Under the pieces are notes generated by a model. It saw only the letters and a program-made list of their open reading frames with translations, made no database searches and was not told where the DNA came from. Of a stretch of 64,000 nt of DNA, positions 7,645 to 16,607 are shown in pieces. Within the stretch, counting starts at the first letter, position 1, and every line of letters begins with the position of its first letter. The DNA is from Pedobacter aquatilis (GTDB lineage Bacteria; Bacteroidota; Bacteroidia; Sphingobacteriales; Sphingobacteriaceae). The DNA lies in contig NZ_JAUFPW010000013.1 in the NCBI RefSeq assembly GCF_030409415.1, forward strand, positions 182,306-246,305, in the 5' to 3' direction. The translations under genes and the position numbers were made by a program.

Positions 7645-8454
7645 ATGAAAACAAGAGCAATAACAGCCTTTTTCTTTACAATTGTAATGCTTGGCTCCGT
7701 GTTTTTAGATTCGTATGTTTTTACAATTTTCTACCTCATTTTAAGCGTACTTTCTTTGTTTGAGTTTTACAAACTCATCAAAAATTCAGGCATTCGCCCC
7801 CATAGAAATATTGGCTTGATGGCAAGTTCCTTAATATTTTTAATGGCTGCAGGTTTGCACTACTTAAATTACGATGTTAAATACCTTTTACTTTGCATTC
7901 CGCTAATATTTTCGGTTTTTATAACAGAACTTTATAAAAAAAGCAAAATTCCGTTTGCAAACATTTCTTACACTTTTGTTGGCTTTGTATACGTAACGAT
8001 TCCGTTCTGTTTTTTCCACGCTTTGGGTTTTCTACGCGAATGGAATACATTTGATTATCATCTTCCCCTTGCCTTTCTTTTAATGCTTTGGGCAAACGAT
8101 ACGGGTGCATATATGTTCGGGGTTAAGTACGGAAAACGAAAATTATTCGAACGCCACTCGCCTAAAAAAAGTTGGGAAGGTTTTTTCGGCGGCATGTTTA
8201 CCAGCGCATTAGTTGCTTATGGTTTATCGTTTCTATTTAAAGAGAATACACCGATTGTTTGGGTTGGAATGGCAATTCTAATCGCCAGTTTTGGTACATT
8301 GGGCGATTTAGTAGAATCTATGCTAAAACGCAGTCTGGATACAAAAGATAGCGGCGGTTTATTACCTGGTCATGGTGGGTTACTCGACAGGTTTGACGGC
8401 TTACTGCTTGCCGCTCCGGTTGTTTACGCGTACTTGTATTTGATTTTGTATTAA
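7645..8454 (+). CDS. cdsA: Phosphatidate cytidylyltransferase (CDP-diglyceride synthase)
   Basis: Makes CDP-diacylglycerol from phosphatidic acid and CTP, the branch point for phosphatidylethanolamine and phosphatidylglycerol. It is a polytopic membrane protein with about eight TM segments. The family signature is intact near the C-terminus: SMLKRSLDTKDSGGLLPGHG followed by GLLDRFDGLL. I chose ATG 7645 (MKTRAITAFFF), giving 269 residues; the earlier start at 7555 would overlap the DUF2007 gene and lacks family support. psd, which acts further down the same pathway, is in this window at 29843 but not adjacent. Confidence 0.95.
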   Translation: MKTRAITAFFFTIVMLGSVFLDSYVFTIFYLILSVLSLFEFYKLIKNSGIRPHRNIGLMASSLIFLMAAGLHYLNYDVKYLLLCIPLIFSVFITELYKKSKIPFANISYTFVGFVYVTIPFCFFHALGFLREWNTFDYHLPLAFLLMLWANDTGAYMFGVKYGKRKLFERHSPKKSWEGFFGGMFTSALVAYGLSFLFKENTPIVWVGMAILIASFGTLGDLVESMLKRSLDTKDSGGLLPGHGGLLDRFDGLLLAAPVVYAYLYLILY

Positions 8455-8609
8455 TATTCGAAAATCATCTTCAGTAATTAATCTTTACGTTGGTCCGGCT
8501 TTTTGCTGCAATCTTTTTTGTGACACGGCTTTGCTTGATTAAAGCCAGAAAAAACAAAAAAGGATTTCCGCTACAATCCGGTTTATTTAAGTTTTGCCTA
8601 TGCTACTAT

Positions 8610-9278
8610 TTAAGTGCAAACTGCCGAAATAACGTAATAATCCCGACTCACCATAAAGCCTGCATTACTGTTAATTTCTTCGTTATTTTTAGTTGATTTT
8701 AAAACTTTAAAACCCGAAGTTTCTAAAACAGTCAGTACTCTTTGTTCATCGTATAAATTAAAACCAAATTTTGTAAAGGGCAGCGTTTCCATAAAGGTTT
8801 TATCAGCGAAAGCGATAGTTAATGAGCCTGTAGGCTTTAAGACTCGTTTAATCTCCTTTAAATACTCAGTTGGGTTTTGCCAAAAGTATATGGTATTAAC
8901 GGTAAATATTTTGTCGAAAATTTTATCCTCAAATGGCAAAGTTTCTCCGTTTGTTAAAAAGAACGAGGCTTTATATTCTGCAATAAATTTTGCATTTATG
9001 CGCTCTGCTTCGGTAATAATTGTTTTCGAAATATCAGCACCGAAATAAGTTACATTTTCAGCTTTATTTAAAACATTAGCAACATGTGCAGCATTCCCAT
9101 GTCCAAGCTCCAAAACAACGTTGTTTGCTTTTAAATTTAAGGCTTCAATAGCGCTTGTGGTCATGCCAATATTGCTAACATTCATCATCTCACCAGTTTT
9201 TATACCATGCGCTCCATCCGGGCAACTTAACTGGCGGGCAATTTCCTTTAAATGTTCTTCAGGTATTTGATTTTCCAT
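8610..9278 (-). CDS. Class I SAM-dependent methyltransferase
   Basis: A 222-residue Methyltransf_11-type protein. The SAM-binding glycine motif is VVLELGHGNAAHVANVL (residues 54-70), followed by YFGADIS (acidic residue for the ribose), LPFEDKIFDKIFTVNTIYF (motif II/III region) and RVLKPTGSLTIAF. The substrate cannot be deduced. It lies convergent with cdsA; 155 bases separate the two stops, with no clear terminator in between. It is 68 bases after the thioesterase gene on the same strand. Confidence 0.85.
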   Translation of the reverse strand: MENQIPEEHLKEIARQLSCPDGAHGIKTGEMMNVSNIGMTTSAIEALNLKANNVVLELGHGNAAHVANVLNKAENVTYFGADISKTIITEAERINAKFIAEYKASFFLTNGETLPFEDKIFDKIFTVNTIYFWQNPTEYLKEIKRVLKPTGSLTIAFADKTFMETLPFTKFGFNLYDEQRVLTVLETSGFKVLKSTKNNEEINSNAGFMVSRDYYVISAVCT

Positions 9279-9346
9279 ATTGCAATTTACTCAGTTAAAA
9301 GCGGCAAACCTTATATCGTTATCAAAAAATCTTGTAAAATATTCGG

Positions 9347-9733
9347 CTACTTAATTACCTGAACTGGTTTTTTATTTTCATCTATTGCCACGAATGTAAA
9401 ATCGCCGTGTACGGCTAACTCTCGTCCTTCGGCATACATTTGCTCAATATAAATTTCTACATTAACCTTTAAGCTGGTGTTGCCAACTTTAGTAACCTGG
9501 CCAATTAATTCGATAATTGTTCCGGCAGGGATAGATTTCTTAAAGTCGATTCTATCACTACTAACGGTTACCATAATTTGCCTGCTAAAACGAGTGGCTG
9601 TGATGAAGGCAACTTCATCCATAAGGTGCATTGCTGTGCCACCGAATAAGGTGTCATAATGATTTGTTGTATTTGGAAAAACGGCTTTGAATATACTAGT
9701 TTTCGATGCTTGTATTCTTTCTTCTAGGGTCAT
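9347..9733 (-). CDS. Acyl-CoA thioesterase (hotdog fold, YciA/BACH-like)
   Basis: Hydrolyses acyl-CoA to free acid and CoA; the chain-length preference is unknown. The 128-residue single hotdog domain carries the family pattern NHYDTLFGGTAMHLMDEVA (residues 22-40), with the catalytic acidic residue in MDEVAF. VTVSSDRIDFKKSIPAG and a conserved C-terminal FVAIDENKKP follow. Start ATG 9733. The upstream gap to metE contains an imperfect palindrome. Confidence 0.88.
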   Translation of the reverse strand: MTLEERIQASKTSIFKAVFPNTTNHYDTLFGGTAMHLMDEVAFITATRFSRQIMVTVSSDRIDFKKSIPAGTIIELIGQVTKVGNTSLKVNVEIYIEQMYAEGRELAVHGDFTFVAIDENKKPVQVIK

Positions 9734-9754
9734 GTTGATTTATGTTAAATGCCA

Positions 9755-9842
9755 CGAAAACATAGATTTACACGGAACTAATTTTAGTAAAATATTCTCT
9801 ATTTTTAATTTCTTCCGTGTTTTCTGTGATTCCGTGGCAAAA
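9755..9842. repeat. Imperfect palindrome, family E (CCACGGAA-type)
   Basis: GCCACGAAAACATAG...ACACGGAA on the left is mirrored by TTCCGTGTTTTCTG...CCGTGGC on the right. It begins 3 bases after the metE stop on the minus strand and could act as the metE terminator. Related 'cacaaagaacacaaag'-type stretches occur at 55540-55592 and 61863-61889. Confidence 0.55.
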
Positions 9843-9845
9843 GTA

Positions 9846-12179
9846 TTAATTAATCAAATGTTCTGCGGCTAAAACATGCTCCGTTTTACGCATTTCTTTT
9901 GCGGCTTCTACCATTTCTATTAATGCTTTTTTAGTTTCATCCCAACCACGGGTTTTCAAACCACAATCTGGGTTTACCCAAATTTGCTCAGCAGGAATTA
10001 CCGCTTTCGCTTTTTTTAGCAGGGTTATCATTTCTTCCCGGTTTGGCACTCTTGGCGAGTGTATGTCGTAAACGCCCGGTCCAATTTCGTTTGGATATTT
10101 AAAATCTGCAAAAGCATCCAACAGCTCCATTTGCGAACGAGAGGTTTCTATCGTTATCACATCGGCATCCATATCTGCAATATTCTGGATGATATCATTA
10201 AATTCAGAATAGCACATATGTGTATGAATTTGCGTTTCGTCCTGCACCCCACTTGCTGAAATTTTAAAAGCATCCACTGCCCAATTCAGGTATTCTTGCC
10301 AATCCGCTTTGCGTAATGGCAAACCCTCTCTAATGGCGGGTTCATCAATTTGTATAATTTTAATACCGGCTTTTTCCAAATCGCAAACTTCATCTCTAAT
10401 GGCTAAAGCAATTTGTTTACAGGTAACCGAACGGGGCTGATCGTTACGAACAAAAGACCATTGCAGAATGGTAACTGGGCCTGTTAACATGCCTTTCATG
10501 TGCTTCTCTGTAAGCGATTGTGCGTAGGAAGTCCACTTTACGGTCATTGGTTTCGGCCTGGAAATATCACCATAAATAATTGGTGGTTTTACACAGCGGG
10601 AGCCATAACTTTGCACCCAGCCATTTTTGGAAAACGCAAAACCATCGAGTTGCTCTCCAAAATATTCAACCATATCATTACGTTCAAATTCTCCATGAAC
10701 TAAAACATCTAAATCAATATCCTCTTGCCATTTTACCGCTTTTGCCGTTTCTTCGGCAATAAGTGTATTGTATTCTTCTTCGGTAAAAGTTCCATTTTTA
10801 AACTTTGCCCGCCAGCTTCTCACTTCCGTTGTTTGTGGAAATGAACCAATGGTGGTGGTTGCAAACTGTGGTAGATTAAGTTCGCTTTGTTTAATTTTCC
10901 GTTCAGCAAATTTATTTAAACGTTCAGAATCTACTTTCTTTAAATCTGCAACCCTTTGCTTAACGCTGGGATTGTGTATTAACAAGGAACTTTTTCTATC
11001 GGCAATTGCAGTTTTATTGGCTTCAAATTTTTGCAAGGTAGATGCAGGGTTTTCATTTGTAGCGAGTTTTTTAATGGTAACTATTTCATCAACTTTCTGC
11101 CTGGCAAAAGCAAGCCATTGCTTAATTTCTGCCGATAAATTTTGTTCGTTGGTTTCATGATCTAAATCAACCGGACTATGAATTAAAGAGCAAGATGGCG
11201 CAATCCAAACCCTGTCTTTTCCAAGTTTTCCAACCGCTTTATTAATAGTTTCTAAAGAGTTTTCAAAGTCATTTTTCCAAATATTCCGACCGTCAATCAA
11301 TCCAAGTGAAAGAATCGTTTTCTCGTTTAATGATGATATAACGTCATCCAATTGCTGTGGCGCTCTTACCAAATCAATATGTAAAACATCAATAGGAAGA
11401 GATGTAGTTAGGGCTAAATTATTACCCAAACCTTCAAAATAAGTTGCAAGAATAATTTTTAATTGTGGAAAAGCTTTTTTAATCTCCTTGTAAACATAAG
11501 CGAAAGCTTGCTGTTCCTTTTCTGATAAATCGAGCGTTAAAAAAGGCTCATCAAATTGGATATATTCCACATCTAAAGCACTTAAACGTGTTAAAATATC
11601 CAAATAAACTGGAAGCAGATTTTTGATTAAATCGATTTTATCGAAACCTTTCGATTTTTCTTTACCCATCAATAAATAAGAAACCGGGCCAATTAGAACA
11701 GGTTTTGTTGTAATGCCTAATTGTTTAGCTTCATAAAACTCATCAATAATTTTTGTTGAAAAAAGCTTAAATGGCTGGTCTTTATAAAATTCAGGAACGA
11801 TGTAATGGTAGTTTGTATCAAACCATTTTGTCATTTCCATCGCTACAACATCAAGGCCATCTTTCTGGTAACCACGAGCCATTGCGAAGTATAAATCTAA
11901 TTCGGAATTTCCTTTTTTAAGGATAACCTCATTATAGCGTTTAGGAATGGCGCCAAACATTAAGGAATGGTCGAGTACGTGATCGTAAAATGAAAAATCG
12001 TTGGATGGAATTAAGTCTATTCCAGCCTTTTTTTGAAGCTGCCAATTTTCATGGCGAATGTTTTTTCCAACCTGCAACACATTTTTGTAGCCGGTTTTTT
12101 CTGCCCAATAATTTTCGCAGATTTTTTTTAATTCTCGTTGGCTACCAATTCGCGGATAGCCCAGATTTTGCGTTAGCAT
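9846..12179 (-). CDS. metE: Cobalamin-independent methionine synthase
   Basis: Transfers the methyl group of 5-methyltetrahydropteroyl-polyglutamate to homocysteine, without B12. At 777 residues it is full length, with two (beta/alpha)8 barrels. The zinc ligands are visible and correctly spaced: His654 and Cys656 (HTHMC), Glu678 (VITIETS) and Cys739 (NPDCG), each 13 residues further on than in E. coli MetE. The N-terminal LGYPRIGSQRELK and FATTTIGSFPQT segments are typical. It starts at ATG 12179. A cobalamin riboswitch lies upstream on the same strand, so the enzyme is probably shut off when B12 is available and a B12-dependent MetH can work. Confidence 0.98.
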   Translation of the reverse strand: MLTQNLGYPRIGSQRELKKICENYWAEKTGYKNVLQVGKNIRHENWQLQKKAGIDLIPSNDFSFYDHVLDHSLMFGAIPKRYNEVILKKGNSELDLYFAMARGYQKDGLDVVAMEMTKWFDTNYHYIVPEFYKDQPFKLFSTKIIDEFYEAKQLGITTKPVLIGPVSYLLMGKEKSKGFDKIDLIKNLLPVYLDILTRLSALDVEYIQFDEPFLTLDLSEKEQQAFAYVYKEIKKAFPQLKIILATYFEGLGNNLALTTSLPIDVLHIDLVRAPQQLDDVISSLNEKTILSLGLIDGRNIWKNDFENSLETINKAVGKLGKDRVWIAPSCSLIHSPVDLDHETNEQNLSAEIKQWLAFARQKVDEIVTIKKLATNENPASTLQKFEANKTAIADRKSSLLIHNPSVKQRVADLKKVDSERLNKFAERKIKQSELNLPQFATTTIGSFPQTTEVRSWRAKFKNGTFTEEEYNTLIAEETAKAVKWQEDIDLDVLVHGEFERNDMVEYFGEQLDGFAFSKNGWVQSYGSRCVKPPIIYGDISRPKPMTVKWTSYAQSLTEKHMKGMLTGPVTILQWSFVRNDQPRSVTCKQIALAIRDEVCDLEKAGIKIIQIDEPAIREGLPLRKADWQEYLNWAVDAFKISASGVQDETQIHTHMCYSEFNDIIQNIADMDADVITIETSRSQMELLDAFADFKYPNEIGPGVYDIHSPRVPNREEMITLLKKAKAVIPAEQIWVNPDCGLKTRGWDETKKALIEMVEAAKEMRKTEHVLAAEHLIN

Positions 12180-12385
12180 TTCTTTTAAAGATTAAGTGAA
12201 TAAATCGTTTAAAAGCTCTTAAGGCAATATTTGCAATGCGTAAATAAAAAAATTATAGAAAGATGCGGACACAACAAAATCGCTTCGCAGCCACTTTGGC
12301 CTAAAGAAAAATCAAATAAAAATTAATTTATCGTTGTAAATCGAACCTGACTAAAAGCTTTATAACGCGAAAGCATCGTCAATTC

Positions 12386-12572
12386 GATATGGGCAGGTCT
12401 CCTGACTTATTCCCGGTTTTATCGCCTTCCCATACTTTTGTACAGTGGCATATTTGATAAAACTGTTGTCTTTTTAATCGAAGACAGAATTTACAGTTGC
12501 GCGACAGCTCGTGATTTGCACACGATTCCCTATTAACTCCAGCATTACCCGGAGACCAACATCGGTTGATGA
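12386..12572 (-). promoter_or_regulatory. Cobalamin riboswitch upstream of metE
   Basis: Read on the minus strand, the region begins with a CCGATGTTGGTCTCC stem segment, has the CAAATCACGAGCTGTCGCGC core, then a GCCACTGT segment, GGGAAGGCG, and ends with the B12 box AAGTCAGGAGACCTGCC (around 12393-12409). These elements, in this order and spacing, match the cobalamin (AdoCbl) riboswitch family RF00174. It lies about 200 bases before the metE ATG. I see no obvious terminator between it and metE, so the mode of control (transcription or translation) is open. Confidence 0.93.
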
Positions 12573-12723
12573 AAAAATAAAGTTAAGAACTTACATCAAC
12601 AGCAAATGTATGCAATAAGCACGAGGAAAGGAAGCCGTAAATTAAGTAACAAATTTACAGCAGAGAATTTAAAGCGGCTTTTCTGATTATATTTGATTCC
12701 AACCAACCAAACTTTCTTAAATT

Positions 12724-15420
12724 ATGATTAAAAACTACTTTAAAAAGCTGTGCTTTGCTTTTTTAATATCGGGTAGCAGTTTCGCTGTTGCTCAAGAAGT
12801 ACCAAGCCCCAAAAGCCATTTTGGTTTTGATATTGGCGATGATTATCAGCTTGCCAATTACACACAAACAGAAGCTTATTTTAAAAAACTTGCTGAAACT
12901 TCTAAACGAGTTAAGCTAGTAGATATCGGTAAAACCGAAGAGGGCAGAAGTCAGTATATGCTTGTTGTAAGTTCTCCGGAAAATATCAAGAAACTAGACA
13001 GATATAAGGAGATTTCGCAGCAATTGGCACATGCAGAACTTACAAAAGAACAAGCCAAAGCACTTGCCCAAGAAGGTAAAGCTGTGGTTTGGATAGATGG
13101 AGGTTTACATGCAACAGAAGTTGTTGGAGCACATCAGCTTATTCAAACGGCTTATGAATTTGCTTCGAAAACAGATGCCGAAACCAAGAGAATTTTGGAT
13201 GACGTCATTATTCTTTTCACCCATGCAAATCCTGACGGACAGGAATTGGTGAGTGATTGGTATATGAAAGAGAAAGACCCCAAAAAAAGAACAACTTCGG
13301 GGCTGCCAAGATTGTATGAAAAATATGCCGGACATGACAATAACCGCGATTTTTTTATGCTAAACTTAAAGGAAACGCAAAATATGGGCCGTCAGCTTTT
13401 TGTAGAGTGGATTCCTCAAATTATGTATAATCACCACCAGGCTGGTCCTGCTGGTACTGTAGTTGCCGGGCCGCCTTACCGCGATCCGTTTAATTATGTT
13501 TTCGATGCAACGATATTAACAAGCTTAGACGCGGTTGGTGCAGCAATGCATAATCGAATGAATGTTGAAGGAAAACCTGGCTATACGCAAAGAGGTGGTT
13601 CTGTTTTTTCGACCTGGTATAATGGCGGTTTGCGTACTACAACTTATTTTCACAATATGATTGGTTTACTGACAGAAATTGTGGGTAGTCCAACACCTTC
13701 TGAAATTCCTTTGGTTCCTTCGAGATTATTACCTAACGGCGATTCACCAAATCCAATTACGCCAAGAAAATGGTACTTCAAAAACGCTATAGATTATTCG
13801 GTCTCGTTAAATTATGCGGTTTTGGGTTATGCACAACGTTACCACGATGAATTGCTGTTTAATATTTACCAAATGGGTAGAAACTCTATTGAAAGAGGAA
13901 ACAAGGACAATTGGTCTTTCTCACCAAAAAAAATTGGTGCAATAAATGCTGCGGCAAAAGCACAAACAGCTGTTGTAGGCGAATTTGGAAGAAGAACGAT
14001 AAGCACTAAAGCTTTTGACACCGTAATGACGGCTCCGGCGAATCGCGACCCAAGGGGATATATTTTATCAGCTGATCAACCTGATTTTAACTCTGCTATT
14101 AAGTTCTTAAATGCCTTGATTAGAACCGGAATTTTAGTGCAGAAAGCGACAGCTCCATTTACTGTAGCTGGCAAAAAATATCCGGCCGGAAGTTATGTTG
14201 TTAAAACAGATCAGGCTTTCCGTCCGCATGTTTTAGATATGTTTGAGCCACAAGACCACCCTAATGATTTTAAATACGAGGGTAGCGCACCAACAGCACC
14301 ATACGATGCAGCGGGATGGACATTGGCTTACATGATGGATGTTAAATTCGATAGGTTTCAGGAAGATTTTAATGGTCCTTTCGAAAGAATACCATTCGGA
14401 CAACTATTAAAACCAGAAAACAAAATTCCTTCTGGTTCCAACTATGTTTTAAGTGCCGCTCAAAACGATTCTTACGTTGCGGTAAACGACCTTTTAAAAG
14501 CAAAGGCTGATGTTTATCGTTCTCCGGAAAATGGCGATTTCTATGTATCCGCTTCTGGAAATGCAAAAAGCATTTTGGAAAAAGCTAATGTAAAAATTAA
14601 ATCGGCCGCTGCACCAAGTAATAAGTTAAAGGTTAATGCCGGAAGAATTGCAATTTGGGATACTTATGGTGGTTCGATGGCTTCGGGTTGGGTACGCTGG
14701 ATGATGGAGCAATACCATTACAACGCAACAATTATTTATCCTCAAGACATTGATGCCGGGAATTTAAAATCAAAGTATGATGTAATTTTATTTGTAGGCG
14801 GCGCAATTCCTGCCCTGCCATCGGCAGGTGCTACAGGTCGTGGTGGAGGAGGTTTTGCTGCGCAAACGGCTCAAAACGTTCCGGAAGAATATAAAAAGCA
14901 AACCGGCAGAATCACCCCCGATAAATCAATTCCTCAAATTAAAAAATTTATTGAAGATGGCGGAAGTGTGGTAGCGATTGGTTCGAGCACAAACCTTGCT
15001 TATCATTTAGGTTTACCAGTCCGCAATGCGATGATGGAAATTGTTAACGGAGTAGAAAAAAGATTGCCAGACGAAAAATATTATGTACCGGGAAGTGTAC
15101 TTAATGTTGAAGTTGATACGACACAACCTGCAAACTGGGGCATGGAGAAAGAAGCAGATGTTTATTTCGACAATAGTCCGGTTTTTAAATTAACCGGAGA
15201 TGCCATTGCGAACGGAAAAATTAAACCTTTAATGTGGTTCAACTCTGCTACGCCATTACGTAGTGGTTGGGCATGGGGACAAGCGTATTTACAAGACGGT
15301 GTAACTGCTTTTGAAGCTAAAATCGGCAAAGGAAAACTGCTGGCATTTGGTCCGGAGGTTGCGTTTAGAGCACAAACCCATGGTACATTTAAGTTGATAT
15401 TTAATCAGCTTTATAAATAA
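12724..15420 (+). CDS. Secreted M14-family zinc carboxypeptidase-like protein
   Basis: An 898-residue exported protein with a signal peptide (residues 1-24, FAFLISGSSFAVAQ). The N-terminal half is a peptidase M14 domain: GGLHATEVVGAH gives zinc ligands His129 and Glu132, GHDNNRDFF (204-212) matches the substrate-binding Asn-Arg region, YNHHQAG (His237/238) supplies the third zinc ligand, and LLTEIVGSPTP probably holds the catalytic Glu. The C-terminal part contains a flavodoxin/glutamine-amidotransferase-like stretch (YDVILFVGGAIPALP, DGGSVVAIGSS) often seen in this large Bacteroidota M14 subgroup. It probably cleaves peptides in the periplasm or outside the cell. A strong terminator follows. 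Confidence 0.9.
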   Translation: MIKNYFKKLCFAFLISGSSFAVAQEVPSPKSHFGFDIGDDYQLANYTQTEAYFKKLAETSKRVKLVDIGKTEEGRSQYMLVVSSPENIKKLDRYKEISQQLAHAELTKEQAKALAQEGKAVVWIDGGLHATEVVGAHQLIQTAYEFASKTDAETKRILDDVIILFTHANPDGQELVSDWYMKEKDPKKRTTSGLPRLYEKYAGHDNNRDFFMLNLKETQNMGRQLFVEWIPQIMYNHHQAGPAGTVVAGPPYRDPFNYVFDATILTSLDAVGAAMHNRMNVEGKPGYTQRGGSVFSTWYNGGLRTTTYFHNMIGLLTEIVGSPTPSEIPLVPSRLLPNGDSPNPITPRKWYFKNAIDYSVSLNYAVLGYAQRYHDELLFNIYQMGRNSIERGNKDNWSFSPKKIGAINAAAKAQTAVVGEFGRRTISTKAFDTVMTAPANRDPRGYILSADQPDFNSAIKFLNALIRTGILVQKATAPFTVAGKKYPAGSYVVKTDQAFRPHVLDMFEPQDHPNDFKYEGSAPTAPYDAAGWTLAYMMDVKFDRFQEDFNGPFERIPFGQLLKPENKIPSGSNYVLSAAQNDSYVAVNDLLKAKADVYRSPENGDFYVSASGNAKSILEKANVKIKSAAAPSNKLKVNAGRIAIWDTYGGSMASGWVRWMMEQYHYNATIIYPQDIDAGNLKSKYDVILFVGGAIPALPSAGATGRGGGGFAAQTAQNVPEEYKKQTGRITPDKSIPQIKKFIEDGGSVVAIGSSTNLAYHLGLPVRNAMMEIVNGVEKRLPDEKYYVPGSVLNVEVDTTQPANWGMEKEADVYFDNSPVFKLTGDAIANGKIKPLMWFNSATPLRSGWAWGQAYLQDGVTAFEAKIGKGKLLAFGPEVAFRAQTHGTFKLIFNQLYK

Positions 15421-15436
15421 CAAACTATTTGTTAAG

Positions 15437-15465
15437 GCCGTTAACCATTTGGTTAGCGGCTTTTT
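15437..15465 (+). terminator. Terminator after the M14 peptidase gene
   Basis: GCCGTTAACC pairs with GGTTAGCGGC around a 4-base loop and is followed by TTTTTAC, 16 bases after the stop codon. Confidence 0.85.
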
Positions 15466-15511
15466 ACTTTTAGCTTACTTAGCTTAAAATGCAATCGACT
15501 AATTTTACAAT

Positions 15512-16228
15512 ATGAAAGTAGAAATCTGGTCGGATGTAATGTGTCCGTTTTGCTATATCGGGAAACGTCATTTTGAAAAGGCGATTGATAAATTACCCTT
15601 CAAAAATGAGATAGAAGTTGAATGGAAAAGCTACCAGCTCAATCCCGAGTATCAAAATACAAATAATGAAACGATTTACGATTATTTATCAAGAAGTAAA
15701 GGAATGCCGATTGAGCAGGCCAAGCAAATGACTAAACAGGTTGTTGATATGGCTGCGAATGCTGGGTTAAATATTGATTTTGACAAAAATATTCCAGCAA
15801 ATTCATTTGATGCGCATCGTATAATCCATTTGGCGGCAAAGCATGGTTTGCAAGATTTAGCCGAGGAAAAAATTTTTGAAGCTCATTTTGTAAAAGGATT
15901 AAATGTTGCCGAAAATTCAATTTTGCTTCAGCTTGCTCAAAAAATTGGTTTGGATAAATCAGAAACTGAAAAGGTTTTAAAGGGCGATGAATTTGCAGAA
16001 GCTGTTCGTTACGATGTTTATGAAAGTCAAAATTTAGGCATTCGTGGTGTTCCATATTTTGTAATGGATAGAAAATACGGCGTTTCCGGAGCGCAGCCCG
16101 TACAAGCCTTTACCGATGCTTTAACACAAAGTTTTAAGGAGTGGAAAGAAACTCAACCTAAATCACAACTCACCTCATTAAATAAAAATGATGATGCAGT
16201 TTGTGATGAAAATGGTTGTGCGATTTAG
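15512..16228 (+). CDS. DsbA-family oxidoreductase, FrnE-like
   Basis: A 238-residue thioredoxin-fold protein of the FrnE/DsbA subfamily (PF01323), with no signal peptide, so probably cytoplasmic. The active site CPFCYIGKRHFEKA gives Cys11 and Cys14. GVPYFVMDRKYGVSGAQP near the C-terminus carries the cis-proline and the FrnE-specific SGAQP. The extra C-terminal tail ends in DAVCDENGCAI, adding a Cys pair. Family members act as dithiol oxidoreductases or isomerases. Start ATG 15512. It is convergent with the DUF3820 gene across a family A palindrome. Confidence 0.9.
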   Translation: MKVEIWSDVMCPFCYIGKRHFEKAIDKLPFKNEIEVEWKSYQLNPEYQNTNNETIYDYLSRSKGMPIEQAKQMTKQVVDMAANAGLNIDFDKNIPANSFDAHRIIHLAAKHGLQDLAEEKIFEAHFVKGLNVAENSILLQLAQKIGLDKSETEKVLKGDEFAEAVRYDVYESQNLGIRGVPYFVMDRKYGVSGAQPVQAFTDALTQSFKEWKETQPKSQLTSLNKNDDAVCDENGCAI

Positions 16229-16248
16229 ATGGTTTAAATATTTAGTTC

Positions 16249-16331
16249 CGTCATTGCGAGGCACGAAGCAATCTTAAAGCATTTTATGTTTTAACAATTG
16301 TTGTAGGATTGCTTCGTGCCTCGCAATGACG
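16249..16331. repeat. Dispersed palindrome, family A (copy 2)
   Basis: The same arms as 541-600 (CGTCATTGCGAGGCACGAAG and its complement) flank a longer, unrelated loop. It lies between the convergent FrnE-like and DUF3820 genes. Confidence 0.9.
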
Positions 16332-16384
16332 ATTTTATGAAAGTATCTGCTTACCTTCTCGGCCTGTGTCCACACACCGAAAAT

Positions 16385-16606
16385 TTATACTTTAGTCTTC
16401 CCTTTCAACGGTGTTAATAAATACTCCAATCCATTAACCCGAATTTCAAACATTGTTGCCATTAAATCTCCAAGTTTTCCCTTTGGAAAGCCTTTATCTT
16501 TATACCAAAGCAAATAACTTTCAGGGATATTGCAAATTAAATAGCCTTTATACTTACCATAAGGCATTTGCATTTTAACTAAATCGAGGAGTAGCGTTGG
16601 TTCCAT
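16385..16606 (-). CDS. DUF3820-family small protein
   Basis: A 73-residue protein matching the DUF3820 pattern: QMPYGKYKGYLICNIPESYL, then WYKDKGFPKGKLGDLM. Some homologues are annotated as quorum-sensing-regulated virulence factors; I infer no function here. I start at ATG 16606 because the longer frame to 16615 uses TTG inside the mfd end. The ATG follows the mfd stop codon (16608-16610) after one base, so translation is probably coupled to mfd. Confidence 0.8.
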   Translation of the reverse strand: MEPTLLLDLVKMQMPYGKYKGYLICNIPESYLLWYKDKGFPKGKLGDLMATMFEIRVNGLEYLLTPLKGKTKV

Positions 16607-16607
16607 T

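Noticed and set aside
8520..8550. Terminator between cdsA and the methyltransferase gene
   Set aside because: GGCTTTG...TTAAAGCC gives a short, imperfect hairpin without a T run.
12240..12385. Rho-independent terminator after the cobalamin aptamer
   Set aside because: Only a 4-bp GCCA/TGGC stem was found and no T run follows it, so I do not call a terminator.
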